A stretch of 10,717 nucleotides of DNA from contig JAEWCA010000463.1 of the NCBI GenBank assembly GCA_023390875.1, forward strand, positions 1 through 10,717, read 5' to 3'. Shown here in pieces: positions 6,460-10,717 of the stretch; position 1 is the stretch's first letter, and each line of letters opens with the position of its first letter. Under the pieces are notes generated by a model. It had not been told where the DNA came from, searched no databases, and was given only the letters and a program-made list of their open reading frames with translations. Source of the DNA: Actinomycetes bacterium. Its GTDB lineage: Bacteria; Actinomycetota; Actinomycetes; Actinomycetales; Cellulomonadaceae. Both the position numbers and the translations under genes were made by a program.

Positions 6460-6481
6460 ACGCCGAGCAGCTGCGCGGCGT
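6460..6481 (+). terminator. possible terminator hairpin after the esterase gene
   Basis: ACGCCG (6460-6465) and CGGCGT (6476-6481) form a 6-bp stem around a 10-base loop, 34 bases after the esterase stop. A smaller dyad, ACCGG-CT-CCGGT, follows at 6491-6502. Neither has a T-tract. The rest of 6426-6531 shows no gene I can support. The terminator role is inferred from position only. Confidence 0.35.
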
Positions 6482-6531
6482 CGGGCTCCGACCGGCTCCG
6501 GTGAGCTCCTCCGTCTGCGACGCTGGCCCAC

Positions 6532-7101
6532 GTGACGGAACGCGTGGTCTTCGACGGGCGGGTCCATGTCGCCTACCGCCAGGTCCTCGTCGAGTCCGGT
6601 GGGCGGATGGCGGACTACTCCGCGGCGTTCGCCGACCAGGAGAACGGACTGGTCGGGGCCGGCGAGCCGGGATGCGTGGTCCTCACGACGGGCACCCACA
6701 CGGGCGACGTCGGACTGCGCGTCGTGCTCCATGACGAGGCGCCGCCGGTCGACGCCGGGTGGGAGGACGTCGTGGAGGCCACGTTCGTCCCGGCGGGCCC
6801 CGAGGTCACGGTGCTGGGTCTCATGAGCGACGCCGTCTGCGAGCTCCCGCTGCCCGGGTCGAGCTACCGGGTCCGCTGGAGCGGAGCCGGCATCGACGCG
6901 GCCTACGACGGCACCGTCTTTGCCGACGAGCCGCTCGTCGACACGTTCGAGCTCGCCTTCTGGCCCGCCGGTCACGCGCGTCCGGAGGTCCTTCGTGCAG
7001 AGAGCCGACGGGGCCGCGAGGCCCACCTGGCGTCCACCCCCGAGGGACGGGCCGAGCTCGCGCGCCGCAACGAGCGGGCGGCGGGCGGCTCTCCCTGGTG
7101 A
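6532..7101 (+). CDS. conserved hypothetical protein, function unknown
   Basis: The 189-aa product has no signal peptide and no membrane segment. It is acidic and rich in short beta-like stretches. Segments such as ADQENGLVGAGEPGCVVLTTGTHTG (about 25-50), a VxLHDEAPPVDxGWEDVVEATF stretch and YRVRWSGAGIDAA resemble, from memory, a family of uncharacterised actinobacterial proteins with a QxNGL-G motif, but I cannot name a domain. The C-terminus is charged and probably disordered (ESRRGREAHL onwards). The start is GTG at 6532 with no Shine-Dalgarno; GACGCT (6519-6524) lies 7 bases upstream, so a leaderless message is possible but the box is weak. The gene stands alone, after the esterase and converging on the GNAT gene, so context gives no functional hint. 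Codon use looks normal for the window. Confidence 0.8.
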   Translation: MTERVVFDGRVHVAYRQVLVESGGRMADYSAAFADQENGLVGAGEPGCVVLTTGTHTGDVGLRVVLHDEAPPVDAGWEDVVEATFVPAGPEVTVLGLMSDAVCELPLPGSSYRVRWSGAGIDAAYDGTVFADEPLVDTFELAFWPAGHARPEVLRAESRRGREAHLASTPEGRAELARRNERAAGGSPW

Positions 7102-7134
7102 TCCCCGCGGGGAGATGCGCGCGGCCGGTGCTGC

Positions 7135-7647
7135 TCAGAGGTGCCGGACGGTGAGCAGGCTGTGGCCATGGGCGGACTCCGCCACCACCGTTCCCGTCTC
7201 GTGGAACCCGAGCTTGTCCAGGACCCGGCGGGACGCCAGGTTCCAGTCCCACACGGTCGCCCACAGCCGGGGGTGGCCCGCCTCGCGCGCCCGCTCGACG
7301 ACCGCCCGGGCCGCCTCGGTGGCGTAGCCGCAGCCGTGCGCCGCGCGCAGCAGCTCGAAGGCCAGCTCGGGCTCGTCGGTCGGCCCGCCTCCGTGGGTCA
7401 GGCCGCAGTAGCCGATCAGCTCGCCCGTGTCTCTGCGGTGCACGGCGAGCAGCCCCGGCTCGTCGTCGAGGTGTGCGGCGACGTCCGCCACGCTCGGCCG
7501 ACCGTCCGCGTCGATCCGCCGGTGCTCCGGCACCCGCGGGTCCCGCTCGGTCCAGAGCCGGCGGTACGTGGCTGCCTCCTCGACCCTGCGGGGCCGCAGC
7601 ACGAGACGGTCGGTCTCGAAGGTGCCCAGCACGCGGATCGGCGCCAT
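7135..7647 (-). CDS. GNAT-family N-acetyltransferase (RimJ/RimL-like)
   Basis: The 170-aa product has the layout of Acetyltransf_3-type GNAT proteins. It begins with ETDRLVLRPRRVEEA (11-25), then has a strand at LIGYCGLTHGG (77-87), the acetyl-CoA pyrophosphate loop region RAAHGCGYATEA (101-112), and the closing WNLASRRVLDKLGFHETG (135-152). Such enzymes move an acetyl group from acetyl-CoA to an amine, for example protein N-termini, amino sugars or antibiotics; the substrate is unknown. I chose the ATG at 7645-7647 because the family's first strand begins just after it, although the frame stays open much further upstream through the neighbouring gene. The gene lies 38 bases downstream of the pectinacetylesterase-like gene on the same strand and may share its transcript. 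It converges on the hypothetical gene, with only the GC-rich palindrome TCCCCGCGGGGA (7102-7113) between them. Confidence 0.9.
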   Translation of the reverse strand: MAPIRVLGTFETDRLVLRPRRVEEAATYRRLWTERDPRVPEHRRIDADGRPSVADVAAHLDDEPGLLAVHRRDTGELIGYCGLTHGGGPTDEPELAFELLRAAHGCGYATEAARAVVERAREAGHPRLWATVWDWNLASRRVLDKLGFHETGTVVAESAHGHSLLTVRHL

Positions 7648-7685
7648 GCGGCGATGGTGCCACGAGGCCTCGACGCCGACAGAGG

Positions 7686-8903
7686 TCAGCCGAGCAGGTG
7701 CGTGCCGAGCGACAGGTCCTCGTCGTCGATCACGTTCCGCCTGAGCCACTCGGCGTAGGACACGCCGTCGGCCTGGCACGTGGAGTACAGGGCGTTCGTG
7801 GTGATCGTGTGCGCCGTGGTGTGCCGCTTGGTGTCGTGGCCCCAGTCCGTCAGGAAGTACTGGTATCGCAGCCCGGCGTTCGCGAGCTTCGCCACGGACC
7901 GGCGGGTGCCTGCGGCCCAGTCGTCGATGAACGCGTCCGTCGTGGTCGGCCGGCCGTCGAGCGCGGCACCGAACCGGGTCAGCGTGTCGTCGAAGAGCGT
8001 GTTGCAGTGCAGGTACTTGATGTCCCTGGGCCGGGTGTCGACGCGACGCGTGAGGGCGTCCTCGTAGGGCTCCGTCCCGACCTCGAAGCCGAGATGCGTG
8101 GCGACGTCGGCCTTCCAGACGCCGTCGACGAGCTCGGGCCAGCGCGACGAGTGGATCCCGACGCCGTCGGACAGGCAGTAGATGGGCGTGCCCGGGTAGT
8201 GCTCGGCGACGACGGGGGCGTAGAACGCCGAGCCCCACGCGCCGGAGCTCTCGCCCGAGACCAGGACCTTGCCGGGGTCGGGGAAGTTCTCGAAGACCCA
8301 CGCGAGCGCGGCGGTCACGTTGTGGCGCCCGTTGTGGTGCACGTCGAACGTGCCCTGCCTGCCGGTGTAGGTGCGCACGGTGCTGCCGAGGTGCAGGTCG
8401 CCCGTGGAGTAGGGGACGAACACGATGGTCCAGTCCCGGAAGGCGTTCGAGGTGTCCCGCCGGTTCGCCAGACCGGTCAGCCCTGCGGGGAACAGCCGGG
8501 TCAGGGACGCGAAGTAGAAGGCCTTGAGGTCGCGCGTGTACCCCCGGGCGACGCGCAACGGGGTGATCGGGCGCGCCGCCGAGTGGTCGTCCCAGCACGC
8601 ACCTCCCCCGGAGAAGTGGACGACGAGGTGCGGGGAGCTGCCGCGCCGCACGTACAGGGCGTACGGCGACCCGTCGCCGCTCGCGGTCGTGTCTCCGAGC
8701 GAGACGGTGTGCCACCTGCGGTCCGCGATGTCGGCGACGGTGCTCACGCGGCTCGGCCTGCGGAAGTGGACGAAGTAGAGGTAGGCGGCGGCCGTCGCCA
8801 CGACGCCGACGAGGGTCGCGATCGTCGGCCACGGGTGGAGGACGAGGCACCACAGCACCGCGGCACCGGCCGCGACCGCGAGCGCGAACCTGGCTGTCTT
8901 CAT
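7686..8903 (-). CDS. pectinacetylesterase/Notum-type hydrolase with N-terminal membrane hairpin
   Basis: The 405-aa product begins with two closely spaced hydrophobic helices (about 4-22 and 26-46), joined by HPWP and followed by the basic HFRRPSR. There is no cleavage site. The catalytic part is an alpha/beta hydrolase of the pectinacetylesterase (CE13/Notum) type: FSGGGACWDD at 97-106; a nucleophile elbow GESSG (217-221, likely S219) where the family usually has GCSAGG; the acidic candidate D246 in CLSDGVGIHS; and histidine candidates at H356, H361 and H365 in DWGHDTKRHTTAH. Related enzymes remove acetyl groups from pectin, or palmitoleate from Wnt in animals; the substrate here is unknown. 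ATG 8903 was chosen over GTG 8927 because it starts right at the first helix. The divergent neighbour is a TetR regulator, and a GNAT gene follows downstream. Confidence 0.85.
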   Translation of the reverse strand: MKTARFALAVAAGAAVLWCLVLHPWPTIATLVGVVATAAAYLYFVHFRRPSRVSTVADIADRRWHTVSLGDTTASGDGSPYALYVRRGSSPHLVVHFSGGGACWDDHSAARPITPLRVARGYTRDLKAFYFASLTRLFPAGLTGLANRRDTSNAFRDWTIVFVPYSTGDLHLGSTVRTYTGRQGTFDVHHNGRHNVTAALAWVFENFPDPGKVLVSGESSGAWGSAFYAPVVAEHYPGTPIYCLSDGVGIHSSRWPELVDGVWKADVATHLGFEVGTEPYEDALTRRVDTRPRDIKYLHCNTLFDDTLTRFGAALDGRPTTTDAFIDDWAAGTRRSVAKLANAGLRYQYFLTDWGHDTKRHTTAHTITTNALYSTCQADGVSYAEWLRRNVIDDEDLSLGTHLLG

Positions 8904-8949
8904 GGTGTCCGTCCGTTCGTCGTCCACGGCCGTCCGGCCGAGGTGATTG

Positions 8950-8981
8950 GGTTATCGAGTGTAAAACTATACCGAGTTACC
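8950..8981. promoter_or_regulatory. candidate TetR operator in the AT-rich divergent region
   Basis: A 32-bp imperfect dyad is centred between 8965 and 8966, with 8 of 16 pairs symmetric: outer GGT-A / T-ACC and inner GT-TA / TA-AC. Within it TATCGAGT (8953-8960) and TACCGAGT (8970-8977) are near-identical direct repeats 17 bases apart. The site covers the probable -10 of the minus-strand hydrolase and lies upstream of the tetR promoter. The stretch is far richer in A and T than the rest of the window. Binding by the adjacent TetR protein is inferred from position and symmetry. Confidence 0.35.
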
Positions 8982-8991
8982 TCATTGTCAA
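8964..8991 (-). promoter_or_regulatory. promoter for the pectinacetylesterase-like gene
   Basis: On the minus strand a perfect TTGACA (8986-8991) is followed after 16 bases by TAGTTT (8964-8969), which keeps the key first T, second A and last T of a -10 box. TATAGT (8966-8971) looks better by sequence but would leave only 14 bases of spacer. Transcription would start near 8957, about 54 bases before the ATG at 8903. Confidence 0.55.
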
Positions 8992-9010
8992 CCGTCGGCA
9001 CGCGCTCGTC

Positions 9011-9022
9011 TACGCTGACGCC
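9011..9022 (+). promoter_or_regulatory. leaderless-type promoter -10 box directly before the second tetR gene
   Basis: TACGCT (9011-9016) fits the actinobacterial TAnnnT -10 pattern and is separated by only 6 bases from the GTG start at 9023. Transcription would therefore begin at or next to the start codon. There is no Shine-Dalgarno. A partial -35, GTCAAC at 8987-8992 (spacer 18), overlaps the TTGACA of the opposite promoter. A leaderless message is the simplest reading. Confidence 0.55.
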
Positions 9023-9610
9023 GTGAGCACGACGCCGCCGGGACGGCGGGAGCGGAAGAAGGCGGCGACCCGCGCGGCGATCCTCGAGGCGGCCCAGACC
9101 CTGTTCCTCGAGCGCGGCTTCGACCAGGTCAGCGTCCGCGAGATCGCCGAGCGCGCCGACGTCACGCCGAAGACGGTCTTCGCCCACTTCCCCCGCAAGG
9201 AGGCGCTGGCCTTCGGCGACGAGGGCGAGCGCCACGACCGCCTGGTCGGGGCGGTCGTCGAGCGCGACCCGGGCACGTCGATCTCCGACGCGCTCGCCGA
9301 CCACTACCGCGCCGAGCTCGCCGCGCTCGAGACCGAGCCGCAGCGGCGGGTGATGGAGCTCATGCAGGCGACGCCGTCGCTCGTCGAGTACGCCGAGCGG
9401 ATGTGGCTCCGTCACGAGGACGCGCTGGCCGCCGCCATCGCCCGCGAGCTCGGGGTCACCGAACCGCCCGTCGAGGTGCGCCTGTACGCCCACTTCGCCC
9501 TGCAGATCCAGCTGCACGCCAGCCGGGAGCCCGAGCCCGAGGCGACGATCCGGGCAGGGTTCCAGCTCCTCGACCGCGGCTGGGACCGGTATCTCGACGG
9601 CGGTGCGTGA
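9023..9610 (+). CDS. TetR-family transcriptional regulator, divergent from the pectinacetylesterase-like gene
   Basis: The product is 195 aa. A basic N-terminus (GRRERKKAATRAAILEAAQ) leads into TLFLERGFDQVSVREIAERA (about 26-45), then DVTPKTVFAHFPRKEAL, the classic TetR helix-turn-helix with a TPKTVFAHF recognition helix. The rest is helical (ADHYRAELAALETEP, MWLRHEDALAAAIARELGV) and resembles the C-terminal domains of actinobacterial TetR proteins with acyl-CoA-like or drug ligands, but no ligand can be assigned. The GTG start is set by a leaderless-type -10 box 6 bases upstream. The gene is transcribed away from the hydrolase gene at 7686-8903 across a 119-base region holding both promoters, so it is a good candidate repressor of that gene and of itself. 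It converges on the ATPase gene. Confidence 0.93.
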   Translation: MSTTPPGRRERKKAATRAAILEAAQTLFLERGFDQVSVREIAERADVTPKTVFAHFPRKEALAFGDEGERHDRLVGAVVERDPGTSISDALADHYRAELAALETEPQRRVMELMQATPSLVEYAERMWLRHEDALAAAIARELGVTEPPVEVRLYAHFALQIQLHASREPEPEATIRAGFQLLDRGWDRYLDGGA

Positions 9611-9674
9611 GCGCGGCCGTGGCGGGTCGGCTGGGCCGGGCTCGTCGCGCGTCCTAGCGTCGGCCGCCGCGCGC

Positions 9675-9689
9675 TGGGGTGAGACCCCA
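9675..9689. terminator. short hairpin between convergent tetR and zapE-like genes
   Basis: TGGGGT (9675-9680) and ACCCCA (9684-9689) form a perfect 6-bp stem with loop GAG. It lies in the 127-base gap between the convergent stop codons at 9610 and 9738. A second dyad, GGCGC / GCGCC, is at 9705-9722. These probably end both transcripts; there is no T-tract. Nothing else is recognisable in the gap. Confidence 0.4.
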
Positions 9690-9737
9690 CCTCGCCGACC
9701 GACCGGCGCGTCGAGGAGCGCCAGGGTGCGCCGCAGG

Positions 9738-10717
9738 TCAGCCCTGCCGGAGCAGGCTGAGGCGGCTCGTCATGCGCGCACGGTCCGAGACCGTCGCGTC
9801 CAGGGCCTCGCCGGCCCCGCGGCGGGCGAGCACCACGAGCCGGACGTCCCGGTCCCAGCAGACGTCCACCAGGTCGGCGAAGCGGCGGCGGGCGTCCTCC
9901 GTCGTGCTCGAGAGCGCCGGGACGCCGGCGAGCACGAGCGTCCGGTAGCGGTCCGCCAGCTCCAGCAGGTCGCCCGTCGACGTCGTGGCTTCGCAGAGCT
10001 CGGTGAAGTGGAGGTGCACGACGTCGCCCGCGGCGCCCATCGTCCACAGCGGGCGGCCGCCCACCCGCAGCTGGCGGCGGTCCTCCGGGACGGGCGCCCC
10101 GAGGCCCAGGGCGGCCAGCTGGGCGGCGCTCCCGGGCGTGAGCCACGCGCCGCTCGACCAGCCTGGCCGGGCGCCGCCCTCGCCCTGAGCGCGGTGGTCG
10201 ACCGGTCCGGCCACCTCGAGCACCTCGCACGTGCGCTCGAGCGCGGCGACGAGCGGCAGGACGAGATGGTGGTGGCGCGGGTCGGGCAGGAGACCCGTCG
10301 GCGCGTAGTTGCTGGTCGCGAGCAGCCGCACACCGCGACCGGGCAGCGAGCGCACCACGCGGGACAGCAGCATCGCGTCCCCCGGGTCGTGGGCGTGCAG
10401 CTCGTCGAGGAACAGCACGCGGGCGCGGCCGAGGAGGTGCGTGATCGCGGCGTCGACCCCACCGGGTCGGCCGGCGTGGCCGGCGATCGCGCGGTGCAGG
10501 CGGCGCGCGGCGTCGAAGGCGTGCAGGCGCAGGGCGGTCCCGGGCGGGAGCTGGTCGACGAGCACGTCGCCGAGCCACGTCTTGCCGCGGCCCACCGGCC
10601 CGTGCAGGTACACGCCCGACAGCGCCCGCCGCCGGGTCCGGATCACGGGCCGAGGGGCGAGGACCCGCGCGCCCAGCGCCGCGCGCCGGTCCGCCGCCGG
10701 GCGCTGCTCCTCGTGTG
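9738..10717 (-). CDS. zapE: ZapE/AFG1-type P-loop ATPase, N-terminus beyond the window
   Basis: The frame is open to the right edge, so the protein's beginning is missing; about 325 residues are visible. Counted from the GTG at 10646, the Walker A loop is GPVGRGKT (16-23), Walker B is VLFLDELHAHDPGDAMLL (77-94), and the sensor-type segment is LLATSNYAPTGLLPD (108-122). The family's C-terminal block follows: LHFTELCEATTSTGDLLELA (212-231), then a VPALSSTTEDARRRFADLVDVCWDRDVRLVV stretch. This order is that of the AFG1 ATPase family: ZapE in bacteria (linked to FtsZ ring dynamics in E. coli) and AFG1/LACE1 in mitochondria. Its role in actinobacteria is not established. The GTG at 10646 is probably internal, because residues upstream of it (APRPVIRTRRRALSGVYLHG) continue the pattern without a stop. 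It shares no operon with the visible genes. Confidence 0.88.
   Translation of the reverse strand, partial: HEEQRPAADRRAALGARVLAPRPVIRTRRRALSGVYLHGPVGRGKTWLGDVLVDQLPPGTALRLHAFDAARRLHRAIAGHAGRPGGVDAAITHLLGRARVLFLDELHAHDPGDAMLLSRVVRSLPGRGVRLLATSNYAPTGLLPDPRHHHLVLPLVAALERTCEVLEVAGPVDHRAQGEGGARPGWSSGAWLTPGSAAQLAALGLGAPVPEDRRQLRVGGRPLWTMGAAGDVVHLHFTELCEATTSTGDLLELADRYRTLVLAGVPALSSTTEDARRRFADLVDVCWDRDVRLVVLARRGAGEALDATVSDRARMTSRLSLLRQG

Noticed and set aside
6441..6500. In the esterase frame after its stop, the translation VDVPEEHAEQLRGVGLRP looks protein-like and could be the remnant of a deleted gene.
   Set aside because: It is only about 18 codons, has no start or recognisable family, and could arise by chance; not enough to call a pseudogene.
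7648..8853. The GNAT frame is open far upstream, as if fused to a large N-terminal domain.
   Set aside because: It overlaps the pectinacetylesterase-like gene in another frame and the translation is Arg/Pro-rich shadow sequence; GNAT homology begins just after the ATG at 7647.
7473..9026. 517-aa + strand ORF across the GNAT and hydrolase genes.
   Set aside because: Antisense shadow without recognisable domain or ribosome site; it also spans the AT-rich promoter region.

Overview
The window is very GC-rich DNA with dense coding, frequent GTG starts, and a secreted plant-cell-wall hydrolase carrying a CBM2 domain and a Pro-Thr linker. This points to a high-GC Gram-positive actinomycete, most like Cellulomonas or a related cellulolytic Micrococcales genus. 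That placement is inference from composition and gene content; no marker gene is present. I see no rRNA, tRNA, CRISPR array, insertion sequence or transposase, and no gene-free stretch longer than 300 bases.

Layout. (1) 1-102: the 3' end of a DUF2255-type protein on the + strand, converging on (2) 124-3097: a minus-strand operon in the order TetR-family regulator, APH-fold kinase, MATE efflux pump. It looks like a drug-response cassette, and an imperfect palindrome lies over the likely regulator promoter. (3) 3255-6425: a divergent pair of secreted xylan-degrading enzymes. On the minus strand is a CBM2-linker-GH30 enzyme resembling GH30_8 glucuronoxylanases. On the plus strand is an SGNH esterase resembling CE3 acetylxylan esterases, with a C-terminal ricin-B/CBM13 module. 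Their shared 255-bp intergenic region contains a recognisable promoter for the GH30 gene and a perfect 14-bp palindrome, TGTGAGCGCTCACA, of the LacI/CelR operator type. (4) 6532-7101: a hypothetical protein of unknown function. (5) 7135-8903: a minus-strand pair, a pectinacetylesterase/Notum-type hydrolase anchored by an N-terminal membrane hairpin followed by a GNAT acetyltransferase. (6) 9023-9610: a second TetR-family regulator, divergent from the hydrolase across a conspicuously AT-rich promoter region and probably translated from a leaderless mRNA. (7) 9738 to the right edge: a ZapE/AFG1-type ATPase on the minus strand, lacking its N-terminus because the window ends.

How the parts may work together. 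The GH30 endo-enzyme would cut glucuronic-acid-decorated xylan while the esterase removes acetyl groups that block access, and each carries its own binding module. The shared palindrome suggests both are repressed until a xylan- or cellulose-derived sugar releases a LacI-family repressor. The repressor gene itself is not in this window. The two TetR genes each sit next to a plausible target (efflux/kinase and the pectinacetylesterase-like gene), a common arrangement for local regulators.

I found no clear sign of a wholly new defence or mobile system. The most notable points are the shared palindrome, the predicted cytoplasmic orientation of the pectinacetylesterase-like enzyme, the altered catalytic motif of the APH-fold kinase, and the AT-rich divergent control region at 8941-9022.
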